DNA of 64,000 bases from Aquitalea denitrificans (GTDB lineage: Bacteria > Pseudomonadota > Gammaproteobacteria > Burkholderiales > Chromobacteriaceae), in NCBI RefSeq assembly GCF_009856625.1, contig NZ_CP047241.1, forward strand, positions 930,001-994,000, given 5' to 3'. Made by a program: the position numbers and the translations under genes. This document shows, one piece after another, positions 35,869 through 44,878 of this stretch. The number at the start of each line of letters is the position of its first letter. Position 1 is the stretch's first letter. The notes beneath the pieces were generated by a model. That model saw only the letters and a program-made list of their open reading frames with translations. It had not been told where the DNA came from and searched no databases.

Positions 35869-37452
35869 ATGAACCTACGCCCCCTGTTGCCGGTCCTGCT
35901 GCTGGCCAGCCCGCTGGCGCTGGCTGCCAAGCCGCTTACCGTCTGTACCGATGCCAATCCGGAAGGCTTTGACGTGGTGCAGTACAACTCGCTGGTCACC
36001 ACCAATGCCTCGGCCGATGTGCTGATGAACCGGCTGGTGGAATACGATGCATCCGCGCATAAACTGCTGCCCGGTCTGGCCAGCAGCTGGCAGGTGAGCC
36101 CGGACGGCCTCAGCTACACCTTCAAGCTGCGCCCGGGCGTAGCCTTCCACAATACCGATTACTTCAAGCCCACCCGCAAGCTCAATGCCGATGATGTGGT
36201 ATTCAGCTTCCAGCGCATGCTGAACCCGGAACACCCCTGGTTCAAGACCGCCGCCAATGGCTATCCGCATGCCCAGTCCATGCAGCTGCCCAAGCTGATC
36301 AAGTCGGTTGGCAAGCTGGACGACAATACGGTGCGGTTTGAACTGAATTACCCGGAATCCACCTTCCTCTCCACGCTCAGCATGGGTTTTGCTTCCATCT
36401 ATTCCGCCGAATACGCCGCCCAGTTGCAGGCCGCCGGCAAGCAGGCCGAGCTGAACAGCAAACCCATCGGCACCGGGCCTTTCATCCTGCGCAGCTTCCA
36501 GAAGGACAGCGTAGTGCGCTATCAGCCCAACCCGGCTTACTGGGGTGGCAAACCCAAGGTGTCGGCTCTGGTGTATGCCATTACGCCGGATGCCACGGTG
36601 CGGGTGCAAAAGCTGAAAGCCGGCGAGTGCCAGCTGGCCTTGTCTGCCAAGCCGCAAGACGTGCTGGCGGTGCAGGGCGACAGCAAGATCCGCGTATTGT
36701 CCACGCCAGCCTTCATGACCGCCTTTGTTGCCATCAACAGTCAGCACAAACCCTTTGACAATGTACAGGTACGGCAGGCGGTCAACCTGGCCTTTGACAA
36801 GAACACCTATCTGAAAACCGTGTTCGATGGCACCGCCACCGCCGCCACGCTGCCGTATCCGCCCAATACCTGGAGCTACAACAAGAGCGTGAAGCCCTAT
36901 CCGCAAGACCTGGCGCGCGCAAAGAAGCTACTGGCACAGGCGGGCTATCCCAATGGCTTTGACACCACGCTGTGGGTGCGCCCCAGCGGCAGCACGCTCA
37001 ACCCCAACCCCAAGGCCGGGGCCGAGCTGTTGCAGGCTGATCTGGCCAAGGTGGGCATCCGCGCGCAGATCAAGGTGATCGAGTGGGGCGAACTGATCAA
37101 GCGTGGCAAGGCGGGCGAGCACGATCTCCTGTTCATGGGCTGGGCCGGGGATAATGGCGACCCGGACAACTTCCTCACCCCGCAGTTCTCTTGCGCCGCC
37201 GTGCAGTCCGGTACCAACTTTGCCCGCTATTGCGACCCGAAACTGGACAAGCTGATTGCCGACGGCAAGAAAACCAGTGACTTTGCCCAGCGCAGCAAGC
37301 TGTACCAGCAAGCGCAAAAGCTGATCAGCGACCAGGCATTGTGGCTGCCGCTGGCCCATCCCACCGCCTATGTGCTGGAACGCAAGGAAGTGGCCGGCTT
37401 TGTCGCCAACCCGTTTGGCCGGGTTAACTTTGCTACGGTGAATGTGCAGTAA
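35869..37452 (+). CDS. Periplasmic peptide-type ABC transporter substrate-binding protein
   Basis: This 527-residue SBP family 5 protein (DppA/OppA class) has a signal peptide (~1-20, PLLPVLLLASPLALA then AAKPLTVCTD). It has the family signature around YTFKLRPGVAFHNTDYFKPTRKL. The short N-terminal CTDANPEGFDV resembles DppA, so dipeptides or heme are plausible ligands. No permease or ATPase genes are adjacent, so it must use unlinked transporter parts. I chose the ATG at 35869, preceded by GGAGA, over an in-frame ATG 11 codons upstream because it gives a proper signal peptide. A terminator follows. Confidence 0.9.
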   Translation: MNLRPLLPVLLLASPLALAAKPLTVCTDANPEGFDVVQYNSLVTTNASADVLMNRLVEYDASAHKLLPGLASSWQVSPDGLSYTFKLRPGVAFHNTDYFKPTRKLNADDVVFSFQRMLNPEHPWFKTAANGYPHAQSMQLPKLIKSVGKLDDNTVRFELNYPESTFLSTLSMGFASIYSAEYAAQLQAAGKQAELNSKPIGTGPFILRSFQKDSVVRYQPNPAYWGGKPKVSALVYAITPDATVRVQKLKAGECQLALSAKPQDVLAVQGDSKIRVLSTPAFMTAFVAINSQHKPFDNVQVRQAVNLAFDKNTYLKTVFDGTATAATLPYPPNTWSYNKSVKPYPQDLARAKKLLAQAGYPNGFDTTLWVRPSGSTLNPNPKAGAELLQADLAKVGIRAQIKVIEWGELIKRGKAGEHDLLFMGWAGDNGDPDNFLTPQFSCAAVQSGTNFARYCDPKLDKLIADGKKTSDFAQRSKLYQQAQKLISDQALWLPLAHPTAYVLERKEVAGFVANPFGRVNFATVNVQ

Positions 37453-37472
37453 AGCCGTCAATCCAGAAGAAC

Positions 37473-37497
37473 AAAGGCAGCCTTGTGCTGCCTTTTT
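37473..37497 (+). terminator. Rho-independent terminator after the substrate-binding protein
   Basis: A 9-bp stem (37473-37481 with 37487-37495) with a short loop runs into a stretch of five T residues. Confidence 0.85.
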
Positions 37498-37639
37498 GCA
37501 TGTTCAGGCAGCCGGATGGGTGCTTGGGATGCTGGCAAGGGCTGCTTGCGGTATCATACCGGGGTGTTTGTCGATCACAGACACAGCGGGTGCCGGGAAC
37601 AGTCTGTCCCGGGGTTCCGCACACCGGGAAGAGCCTGCC

Positions 37640-38314
37640 ATGAGTCGCAAAGAAAGCAAAAGTCCAACCTTTGACCGCATTGTCGAAGCCAGCCTGCAGC
37701 TGTTCAACCAGCAGGGCGAGCGCAGCGTCACCACCAATCACATCGCGCGCTATCTGAATATCAGCACCGGCAATCTGTACTACCACTTTGCCTGCAAGGA
37801 AGACATCATCAACGAGCTGTACCGGCGCTACTCCAAGGGCATGGCTGATTACCTGAGTGCGGCGGGTGAGCTGAGCGTGACCACTTCCATCGAAGGGCTG
37901 GTGAGCCTGTTGGATAAGGTGCTGCGCCATTTGTGGACTTTCCGTTTCATTCCGCAAAGCATTTCCAGCCTGTTTTCGGTCAACCAGTCCTTACAGGAAA
38001 GCTACAGCAAGATTGAAGCCGGGCTGATCAGCCGTGGCGTGGAAAAGCTGTTCTTCAAGCTGCGCGATCAGGGCATGCTGGAAGGCGACGACGTGCAGAT
38101 CGGCTTTCTGGCGCGTAATTTCCAGCTGTTGCAAACCGGCTGGATTGCCCGTCCCGACATCGCCAAATGTCCACAGGAAGCACAGACCGTGGCGCGCGAA
38201 GGCTGTCTGAGCCTGCTGTACTTCCTGGCTCCTTATGTTTCCAGCCGTTTTCGCCAGCCCTTTGAACGTGTGCTGGCCGGCATGGCCCCAGCCCAGTCCC
38301 AGCCTGCTGTCTAG
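37640..38314 (+). CDS. TetR-family transcriptional regulator
   Basis: This 224-residue regulator has an N-terminal TetR helix-turn-helix (~10-57: FDRIVEASLQLFNQQGERSVTTNHIARYLNIS...GNLYYHFACKEDI). The C-terminal ligand/dimer domain is not recognisable to a named subgroup. I chose the ATG at 37640. The frame is open upstream, but that part crosses the terminator of the previous gene. It sits between the substrate-binding protein and metY with terminators on both sides, so its target cannot be read from the context. Confidence 0.88.
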   Translation: MSRKESKSPTFDRIVEASLQLFNQQGERSVTTNHIARYLNISTGNLYYHFACKEDIINELYRRYSKGMADYLSAAGELSVTTSIEGLVSLLDKVLRHLWTFRFIPQSISSLFSVNQSLQESYSKIEAGLISRGVEKLFFKLRDQGMLEGDDVQIGFLARNFQLLQTGWIARPDIAKCPQEAQTVAREGCLSLLYFLAPYVSSRFRQPFERVLAGMAPAQSQPAV

Positions 38315-38343
38315 TCCTTCCTTATTCCGGGCCTTATCCGTGC

Positions 38344-38377
38344 TGGCCGGTGCTTGTTGCACCGGCCATTTGCTTTT
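38344..38377 (+). terminator. Terminator after the TetR gene
   Basis: A 10-bp GC-rich stem (38344-38353 with 38359-38368) is followed, after a few bases, by five T residues at about 38373-38378. Confidence 0.7.
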
Positions 38378-38488
38378 TCATGCCGGTTTTTTCATAAGCT
38401 TTGCAGGAAATCCGGCTTGGCTTCTGTCCCTGCTGCCGGTATGGTTAGTGCGATATGCAACAGGCGTAAAGCCACAGGAGAGAAGAAG

Positions 38489-39766
38489 ATGAAACTGGAA
38501 ACCCTGGCCGTGCACGGCGGCTACAGCCCGGACCCGACCACCAAGGCGGTGGCGGTGCCGCTGTATCAGACCACCAGCTATGCCTTTGACAGCACCCAGC
38601 ACGGTGCCGACCTGTTCGACCTGAAAGTGCAGGGTAATATCTATACCCGCATCATGAATCCCACCACCGATGTGCTGGAAAAGCGCGTGGCCGCGCTGGA
38701 AGGCGGCATCGGTGCACTGGCGGTGGCCTCCGGCATGGCGGCTATCAGCTATGCCATCCAGACCATTGCCGAGGCTGGCGACAACATCATTGCCACCAGC
38801 ACGCTGTATGGCGGTACGTATAATCTGTTTGCCCACACCTTCCCGCAGCTGGGCATCGAAGTGCGTTTCATCGACTACAAAGACCCGGCCTCCATCAGCA
38901 AGCTGGTGGATGGCAAGACCAAGGCGGTGTTCTGCGAGTCGGTAGGTAACCCGCTGGGCAATGTGGTGGACTTTGCCGCCTTTGCCCAGGAAGCCCACCA
39001 GCACGGCCTGCCGCTGATTGTCGACAATACCGTGCCCTCGCCGTACCTGTGCCGCCCCTTCGAGCATGGCGCGGATATCGTGGTGCACAGCCTCACCAAA
39101 TACCTGGGCGGCCACGGCACCAGCATTGGCGGCATCATTGTCGATTCCGGCAAATTCCCCTGGGGCGAGCATAAAGAACGCTTTGTGCGCCTGAATACGC
39201 CGGATGTCAGCTACCACGGTGTGAATTACGTCGAGGCACTGGGCCCGGCTGCCTATATCGCCCGTGCCCGCGTGGTGCCGCTGCGCAATATGGGCGCAGC
39301 CATTTCGCCGTTCAATGCCTTCCTGATCCTGCAAGGCATCGAAACCCTGGCCTTGCGCCTGGACCGCATTTGCGACAATGCGCTGAAGGTGGCCGAGCGC
39401 CTGCAGGCGCACCCGGCCGTGGAGTGGGTGGAGTATGCCGCCTTGCCTTCCAGCCCCAGCAAGGCACTGGTGGACAAATACATGGGCGGCCGTGCTTCGG
39501 GCATCCTGTCCTTCGGCATCAAGGGGGGCATTGAGGCCGGTGGCCGCTTCATCGATGCGCTGCAACTGGTGACCCGTCTGGTGAATATCGGCGATGCCAA
39601 GAGCCTGGCTTGCCACCCGGCCTCCACCACCCACCGCCAGCTGTCGCCGCAAGAACAGCTTAAGGCCGGGGTGCGACCGGAGCTGATTCGCCTGTCCATC
39701 GGCATCGAGCATATCGACGACATTCTGGCCGACGTGGATCAGGCGCTGACGGCAGCCGCCAGCTAG
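38489..39766 (+). CDS. metY: O-acetylhomoserine sulfhydrylase (MetY type)
   Basis: This 425-residue PLP enzyme of the Cys/Met metabolism family makes homocysteine from O-acetylhomoserine and sulfide. It has ETLAVHGGYSPDPTTKAVAVPLYQTTSY at the N-terminus, YTRIMNPTTDVLE, and the PLP lysine at Lys204 in SLTKYLGGHGT. The C-terminus SLACHPASTTHRQL and ELIRLSIGIEHIDD are typical of MetY. I chose the ATG at 38489, preceded by AGGAGAGAAG. Upstream 38378-38488 shows no riboswitch I can recognise. Confidence 0.93.
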   Translation: MKLETLAVHGGYSPDPTTKAVAVPLYQTTSYAFDSTQHGADLFDLKVQGNIYTRIMNPTTDVLEKRVAALEGGIGALAVASGMAAISYAIQTIAEAGDNIIATSTLYGGTYNLFAHTFPQLGIEVRFIDYKDPASISKLVDGKTKAVFCESVGNPLGNVVDFAAFAQEAHQHGLPLIVDNTVPSPYLCRPFEHGADIVVHSLTKYLGGHGTSIGGIIVDSGKFPWGEHKERFVRLNTPDVSYHGVNYVEALGPAAYIARARVVPLRNMGAAISPFNAFLILQGIETLALRLDRICDNALKVAERLQAHPAVEWVEYAALPSSPSKALVDKYMGGRASGILSFGIKGGIEAGGRFIDALQLVTRLVNIGDAKSLACHPASTTHRQLSPQEQLKAGVRPELIRLSIGIEHIDDILADVDQALTAAAS

Positions 39767-39787
39767 GCATGGCTGCTTGCAAGTAAC

Positions 39788-39815
39788 AAAAAGGCTGCCC
39801 GGGGCAGCCTTTTTT
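39788..39815. terminator. Bidirectional terminator between metY and the BLUF gene
   Basis: An 11-bp stem (39788-39798 with 39804-39814) begins with an A run and ends with a T run. It can therefore stop transcription from both convergent genes. Confidence 0.88.
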
Positions 39816-39829
39816 CTTGAAGGATGGAT

Positions 39830-40288
39830 CTAGCGGCGGTGCACTACTTGCGGATTCTGGCCATTGGGCAGGTGGTGGTGCCACTTGCCGTTGATGAACT
39901 CCAGCACAAAGCGCTTGGCGCGCTCAGCATGGTCCAGCTCTCCATGCAGGGCGATATTGCTGAGATGAACCGGGTGGCCCAGCTTGCGTGCCAGCTCTTC
40001 GGTATCGACAAAGATCAGTGGTTGATTGGGAAAGCTGGGTTCGCTCACCGTTTCACGCGACAGCAGGGTGAGCTGGAGGTGATGCTGATCGTGCTGGATG
40101 AATTCGTACAACTCGTCCACCGCAGCCTCCTCGCCCTCCAGCACCTGCAGGAAATCCTTGTTCATCAGCAACAGCAGGCTGTTGATACCCATGCGCTGGT
40201 TGCGCGCACGGTAGCTGGCCAGCAGGCTGTGCAGCTCCTGCACGGCATAGGCAGGATTGAGGGCGCTGGAATAAATCAGACGGATCAT
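39830..40288 (-). CDS. BLUF-domain blue-light photoreceptor (single domain)
   Basis: This 152-residue protein consists of a BLUF FAD-binding domain (~1-95) and a C-terminal helical cap. Tyr6, Asn30 and Gln48 have exactly the spacing of Tyr8, Asn32 and Gln50 of PixD, the residues needed for the blue-light photocycle. LIYSSALN, RMGINSLLLL and FLQVLEGEEAAV are recognisable. The semi-conserved Trp/Met near residue 90 are missing (NQPLIF). Output would be by protein contact, as no effector domain is fused. It is convergent with metY. The nearby c-di-GMP enzymes are conceivable targets, but nothing in the sequence shows this. Confidence 0.85.
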   Translation of the reverse strand: MIRLIYSSALNPAYAVQELHSLLASYRARNQRMGINSLLLLMNKDFLQVLEGEEAAVDELYEFIQHDQHHLQLTLLSRETVSEPSFPNQPLIFVDTEELARKLGHPVHLSNIALHGELDHAERAKRFVLEFINGKWHHHLPNGQNPQVVHRR

Positions 40289-40460
40289 GGTGGTCTCCCG
40301 GCGCTATGGCGCTCTTGTGCTTGCTGTCATTGTCGGTGTTCTGGTCCATCTTCATCGTGCGCAGTCGCGCCGGCAGATTTGATGACCAGCATCTGGTGAG
40401 CTTGGCTGGATTCATGATAAGTGGAATTTCCTTGTCATGCATCATGCGTTGAGCGCAGCT

Positions 40461-41408
40461 TCAGCCGGCTATGCCACCATGCAGCCAGGCCAGGAAACTG
40501 AGCAGCGCCGCCAGCGCGTGCAGCCAGGCCCGCCAGCGATAGCAGCTGGCTACGCGCTGCGGGGGCAGTGTGTTGATCAGGAAGGGTTTGCCGTCTTCTG
40601 GCTGGCGCACATGCAGGGTTGGAGGGGTACTGGCCAGCTGTTGATGCAACTGACGCACCTCGCGCTCAGCGGCGGCACGTACCAGCAGCCATTCCTGTTC
40701 GCTGATCTGGCCGCTACCATCCAGATCAAAGCGGCGCAGCAAGGCCGGCTGGTCCTGCTTCCATTCGCTCAGCTTGGCACCGACATCCTGGCGGAATGTC
40801 TGCTGGTCGGGCGGTATGCCGCCGTGGCTGCTCAACTGGCCCAGCACGTAGAGAGGGTCGCCTTCGTCTATCCATTCCTCTACCAGCGTTTCCTTTCCTT
40901 CCTGCCAGCTTTCACGGTGTGGTGACTGTACTTCGGCACCTTCAGGATGGATGATGACCGTCTGTTTGCCATCTTGCAGGACAAATGACTGATCACTGCA
41001 TTCCGGGATTGACAGCAGGCTGGCGCTGTCCAGGGATAGTGGATCAAGGATGCGGCCAGAGCCGATGGCCTGACGGTCATTGTGATAGCGCCAGCAGCGG
41101 TACCAGACGCAGCGCCGGCCCGAATAGGGGCTGTAGTTGACTGCGCTGTCGTGATTGGCGGCGACGCCATAGAGTTCGACATGGCCAAGAGCGGCAGATG
41201 CCGCACGGGCGGTGGGGGTGTCGGCAATCAGCCGGTAGCGCCGGTAGTTCAGCCACCAGCCGATCAGCCCGCAGGCCAGCATGGCGGGAAGAATGGCGTG
41301 ATGGAAAGCCGGCAAGCCTAGTTTGAGTCCGGCAATGCCCAGCAACAGGTAGAGGCCAAAAGCCATCCAGCCATTGCGCGTCCATTGCCAGCTTAGCCAC
41401 TGCTGCAT
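40461..41408 (-). CDS. GIDE-like membrane protein with EF-hand, LemA partner
   Basis: This 315-residue membrane protein has two N-terminal helices (~14-32, ~36-52) and one near the C-terminus (~293-312). The segment after helix 2 (ALGHVELYGVA, then SPYSGRRCVWYR) resembles the GIDE/MUL1-type domain found in bacterial proteins linked to LemA. At 228-239 there is a canonical EF-hand calcium loop, DLDGSGQISEQE. The gene begins 3 bases after the lemA stop and so is in the same operon. The function is unknown; a membrane-associated calcium-responsive role is inference. Confidence 0.75.
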   Translation of the reverse strand: MQQWLSWQWTRNGWMAFGLYLLLGIAGLKLGLPAFHHAILPAMLACGLIGWWLNYRRYRLIADTPTARAASAALGHVELYGVAANHDSAVNYSPYSGRRCVWYRCWRYHNDRQAIGSGRILDPLSLDSASLLSIPECSDQSFVLQDGKQTVIIHPEGAEVQSPHRESWQEGKETLVEEWIDEGDPLYVLGQLSSHGGIPPDQQTFRQDVGAKLSEWKQDQPALLRRFDLDGSGQISEQEWLLVRAAAEREVRQLHQQLASTPPTLHVRQPEDGKPFLINTLPPQRVASCYRWRAWLHALAALLSFLAWLHGGIAG

Positions 41409-41411
41409 GGC

Positions 41412-41984
41412 TTAACCCTGGCGGAACAGCTGTGCCAGATCGACATCACGCTTTTCGGCAGCACTGAACTGCAGGGCGCGGGCAGGCGGAAAGTTGAACA
41501 GGCGGGCAATCAGCACATCGGGAAATTGCTCGATGCGCACATTGTTGAGGTTGACCGCGTCGTTATACAGCTCGCGTCGGTCGGCGATGGTGTCTTCCAG
41601 CTGGCTGATGCGCTCGGCCAGATGAGAGAATTGCTGGTCGGCCTTCAGCTCCGGGTAGGCTTCGGCCACCGCCAGCACCTGGCCGATCAGCCCGCGCAGC
41701 TTGTCTTCTTCGTGGCCCAGTCCTTCCATATTGCGGCTCTGGGCGTATTGTGCGACGGCCGAGCGGGCTTCCATTACCCGGCTGAGGGTTTGCTGTTCGA
41801 ACTGGGCGTATTGCTTGCACACCTCCACCAGCTTGGGCAGTTCATCGTGGCGCTGCTTCAGCAGCACGTCGATATTGGCCCAGCTGCGGGCAACGGCATG
41901 CTTGAGATTGACCAGTGCGTTGTACAAGGTGACGAAATACAGCAGGACAATGGCGATGACGCCAAAGAAGATCACCAGCTTCAT
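41412..41984 (-). CDS. lemA: LemA family protein
   Basis: This 190-residue LemA protein has one N-terminal membrane helix (~2-24, LVIFFGVIAIVLLYFVTLYNALV) and a helical bundle. It carries the family segments ARSWANIDVLLKQRHDELPKL, LLAVAEAYPELKADQQF-like text (VLAVAEAYPELK) and YNDAVNLNNVRIEQFPDVLIA. LemA proteins are small anchored proteins of unclear role, often paired with GIDE or TPM-domain proteins. Here the partner is the GIDE-like/EF-hand gene that follows by 3 bases. Confidence 0.93.
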   Translation of the reverse strand: MKLVIFFGVIAIVLLYFVTLYNALVNLKHAVARSWANIDVLLKQRHDELPKLVEVCKQYAQFEQQTLSRVMEARSAVAQYAQSRNMEGLGHEEDKLRGLIGQVLAVAEAYPELKADQQFSHLAERISQLEDTIADRRELYNDAVNLNNVRIEQFPDVLIARLFNFPPARALQFSAAEKRDVDLAQLFRQG

Positions 41985-42095
41985 GATGGGGACTCCCCGA
42001 GGGTGCCGTGACGGCAGGTAAAATACTGTTAAGCAGGATTATTCTAGCGGCATCGTCAGACATGCTGCCAGCAGTGTCAAGAAAGAGGATGGGGA

Positions 42096-42950
42096 ATGCA
42101 GGAACTGAACATCATCGGGGCTGGAAAACTGGGACGTACGCTGGGGCGGCTGGCGGTGCTTGGTGGCCAGTACCGGGTGCAGGACTGTCTGGCGCGCAGT
42201 GCGGCATCGGCACAGGCCGCAGTGGATTTTATCGGCGCGGGCCGGGCATGTAGCCAACTGGCGGAGGTGCGACCGGCGGTGCTCACCTTGCTGTCGGTGC
42301 CGGATGATGCCATTGCCGCCACGGCGCAGGCGCTGGCCCACAGTGGGCGGGTGCCGCCCGGTGCGGTGGTGTTTCACGCCAGCGGCGCGGCTGAGGCGGA
42401 AATCCTGGCACCCTTGCGTGAAGCGGGGGCGCATGTGGCCAGCCTGCACCCGGCGTTCTCTTTTGCCGACCCGGCGCGGGCCGTGCAGCAATTTGCCGGT
42501 ACCTTGTGCGCGCTGGAAGGCGATGCGGCAGCGCTGCCGCAGTTGCAGGATTTTGCCGCTGCCATTGGCGCACGGCCGTTTGCGCTGGCACCGGGTGGCA
42601 AGGCGGCCTATCACGCTGCCTTGTCGGTGGCATCCAACTATCTGGTCACGCTGACCGACATCGCCCGCCAGCTGGCACGGCAGGGTGGTGTGGATGAGGC
42701 GCTGTTGCCCGCCTTGCTGGGGCCGCTGATGCAGGGCAGTCTGGCCAATGCGCTGAGCATGGGGCCGCAGCAGGCGCTGACCGGGCCCATCGTGCGTGGC
42801 GATGCCGCGACGGTAGCGCGTCATCTGGCGGTATTGCCGCAGGAATTGCAGCCCGCCTATCGGGTGCTGGGCGAGCGCACGGTGGTACTGGCCGGGGCGC
42901 GTCTGCCTGAGGAGGCGCGGCAGACGCTGCTGGCCTTATTGCGCGACTGA
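42096..42950 (+). CDS. Rossmann-fold DUF2520 oxidoreductase-like protein
   Basis: This 284-residue protein begins with a Rossmann NAD(P)-binding motif (LNIIGAGKLGRTLGRL). It contains FHASGAAEAEILAPL and SLHPAFSFADP, typical of the Rossmann-like/DUF2520 family related to pyrroline-5-carboxylate and 6-phosphogluconate dehydrogenases. The substrate is unknown. The ATG has a GAGGATGGGG site. The 3' end overlaps the convergent pncB by 15 bases. Confidence 0.85.
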   Translation: MQELNIIGAGKLGRTLGRLAVLGGQYRVQDCLARSAASAQAAVDFIGAGRACSQLAEVRPAVLTLLSVPDDAIAATAQALAHSGRVPPGAVVFHASGAAEAEILAPLREAGAHVASLHPAFSFADPARAVQQFAGTLCALEGDAAALPQLQDFAAAIGARPFALAPGGKAAYHAALSVASNYLVTLTDIARQLARQGGVDEALLPALLGPLMQGSLANALSMGPQQALTGPIVRGDAATVARHLAVLPQELQPAYRVLGERTVVLAGARLPEEARQTLLALLRD

Positions 42951-44162
42951 ATCAGCTTCTGGCGCTGCCACCTTGAACACCTGGCGCAGATAGGCAAGGA
43001 AGGTGGCATCGCTGCACATGGTCTTGCCCGGGCTGTCGGATAGTTTGGCTACCGGCTGGCCGTTGCAGCTCACCAGCTTCAGCACGATCTGCAGCGGCTC
43101 CAGCCCCATGTCATTGGTGAAGTGGGTGCCAATGCCGAAGCTCACCTGGATATGCGGGCTGTAGCGGCGGTGCAGTTCCAGCGCACGGTCCACGCTCAGG
43201 CCGTCGCTGAAGGTAAGCATCTTGGTGGCCGGGTCGATACGCAGCTTGCGGTAATGGGCAATTGCCTTGTCCGCCCATTCCACCGGGTCGCCACTGTCGT
43301 GACGCAGGCCGTCGAACAGCTTGGCAAAGTAGAGATCGAAATCGGCCAGAAAGGCATCCATGCACACCACGTCGGTGAGGGCGATGCCCAGGTCGCCGCG
43401 GTATTCCTGCACCCAGGCCTCCAGCGCCGCGTTCTGGAAGTCGCGCAGCCGCACGCCCAGCGCCTGGAATGCCTGAAAGAATTCATGCGCCATGGTGCCA
43501 ATGGGGGTGATGCCCAGTTTCCACGCCAGCCAGACATTGCTGGTGCCACGGAAAATCTTGGGCAGGGCGGCATTGAGCTGTTCCACCACCTGTTGCTGCC
43601 ACTCGCGGCTGAAGCGGCGGCGGGTGCCGAAGTCGGAAATCAGCAGCGGAAAGCGCTGGCTGGCGCTTTCCTCTGCTTCGAAGCGCAGCAGGGTGGCAAT
43701 CTTGGCATCCAGCCGGCGCTGGCCTTCCTCACGCACCTGCGGGGTGTCCAGCCGGCGGAAGTACAGTTCGTTGACAATGGCCAACACGAAGATTTCAAAG
43801 AACATCGCCTGCACCAGCGGGCCTTCGATATGAATGTTCAGTGCATCGCCGTCACACTCCACCCGGATAAAGCGGCGCTGCAGATGGAATAGTTCCAGAT
43901 AATCGACAAAATCACTCTTGATGAAGCGCAGGCTGCGCAGATAGGCCAGTTCCGGCTGGGTGAATTGCAACTGGCACAACCAGTCCAGCTGGGCTTCCAG
44001 TTCCTTGTGCAGCTGCGACAGCGGAAAGTCTGGCCGGTTGCGGCAGCGGAATTCATATTGCCCGTAAGCCGCCGGAAACTGGTGCAGGATGGCCTGCAAC
44101 ATGGTGAACTTGTACAGGTCGGTATCCAGCAGCGAGTGGATCAGCGGCGGCAGCTTGGGCAT
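42936..44162 (-). CDS. pncB: Nicotinate phosphoribosyltransferase
   Basis: This 408-residue enzyme converts nicotinate and PRPP to nicotinate mononucleotide in NAD salvage. It opens with LLDTDLYKFTMLQAI and carries the FGTRRRFS segment, the GTSNVWLA loop and the FGIGTHFTNDMG motif of the phosphate site. Length matches the E. coli enzyme (~400). It is followed on the opposite strand by a DUF2520 gene and lies 11 bases downstream of the RsmI-like gene, so it may be the last gene of a maf-rsmI-like-pncB unit. Confidence 0.95.
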   Translation of the reverse strand: MPKLPPLIHSLLDTDLYKFTMLQAILHQFPAAYGQYEFRCRNRPDFPLSQLHKELEAQLDWLCQLQFTQPELAYLRSLRFIKSDFVDYLELFHLQRRFIRVECDGDALNIHIEGPLVQAMFFEIFVLAIVNELYFRRLDTPQVREEGQRRLDAKIATLLRFEAEESASQRFPLLISDFGTRRRFSREWQQQVVEQLNAALPKIFRGTSNVWLAWKLGITPIGTMAHEFFQAFQALGVRLRDFQNAALEAWVQEYRGDLGIALTDVVCMDAFLADFDLYFAKLFDGLRHDSGDPVEWADKAIAHYRKLRIDPATKMLTFSDGLSVDRALELHRRYSPHIQVSFGIGTHFTNDMGLEPLQIVLKLVSCNGQPVAKLSDSPGKTMCSDATFLAYLRQVFKVAAPEADSVAQ

Positions 44163-44173
44163 GGGGTGGTCTC

Positions 44174-44878
44174 TCAGGCAGCGTGCAGGATGAAAATGGC
44201 CGGGCGCTTGTGAAAATCCGGCGCGTCTTGCGGCCAGTCCTTTACCAGGCGGCTGACAATGGTTTCCGTCGGCAGGGTCAGGTCGCAGGCCACCGCCAGC
44301 CGGGTGGCCGGGGCCAGTGTCTCACGCAATTGCTGCAGCAGCGCGTTGTTGCGGTAAGGCGTTTCAATGAACACCTGGGTTTCATTGCGCTGGCGCGAGC
44401 GCTGCTCCAGCTCCTTCACCACCTTGGCTTTTTCGGTGGCATCCACCGGCAGATAGCCGTGGAAGGCAAAGCACTGGCCATTGGCACCGGAGGCCATCAG
44501 CGCCAGCAAAATCGAAGAAGGGCCGATCAGCGGTGCCACGCGGATGCCGCGTTCGTGCGCCAGTGCCACCAGTTGCGCGCCGGGGTCGGCCACCGCCGGG
44601 CAGCCGGCTTCGGATATCAGGCCCACGTCTTCACCGGCCAGCAGCGGCGCAAGCAAGGCGGCGACATCGGCGGGTTTTGTGTGCTCGTTGAGCGTGCTCA
44701 TCGCCAGTTCGCGGATGGGCGTGGTGACGCCCAGCGCCTTGAGGTGCTTGCGGGCGGTTTTTTCCGCTTCCACCACAAAGTGGCGGATGTGCAGCACCTT
44801 GGCCGCTTCGCTGGCGGGCAGCCAGGCAATGCTTTCGTCGCCCAGCGGGGCGGGAATCAGAAACAGGGTGCCGGCCAT
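44174..44878 (-). CDS. SAM-dependent tetrapyrrole-methylase-family protein (RsmI-like)
   Basis: This 234-residue protein is in the RsmI/tetrapyrrole methylase fold family. It has GTLFLIPAPLGD at the start, VGLISEAGCPAVADPG and IGPSSILLALMASG. Canonical RsmI (16S rRNA C1402 2'-O-methyltransferase) is longer (~280), and this form lacks its C-terminal part. It is thus a short paralogue whose substrate I cannot name. Its start shares one base with the maf stop, indicating co-translation. Confidence 0.82.
   Translation of the reverse strand: MAGTLFLIPAPLGDESIAWLPASEAAKVLHIRHFVVEAEKTARKHLKALGVTTPIRELAMSTLNEHTKPADVAALLAPLLAGEDVGLISEAGCPAVADPGAQLVALAHERGIRVAPLIGPSSILLALMASGANGQCFAFHGYLPVDATEKAKVVKELEQRSRQRNETQVFIETPYRNNALLQQLRETLAPATRLAVACDLTLPTETIVSRLVKDWPQDAPDFHKRPAIFILHAA

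Noticed and set aside
38378..38488. A SAM or SAH riboswitch upstream of metY.
   Set aside because: The ~110-base leader shows no recognisable conserved core of these riboswitch classes.
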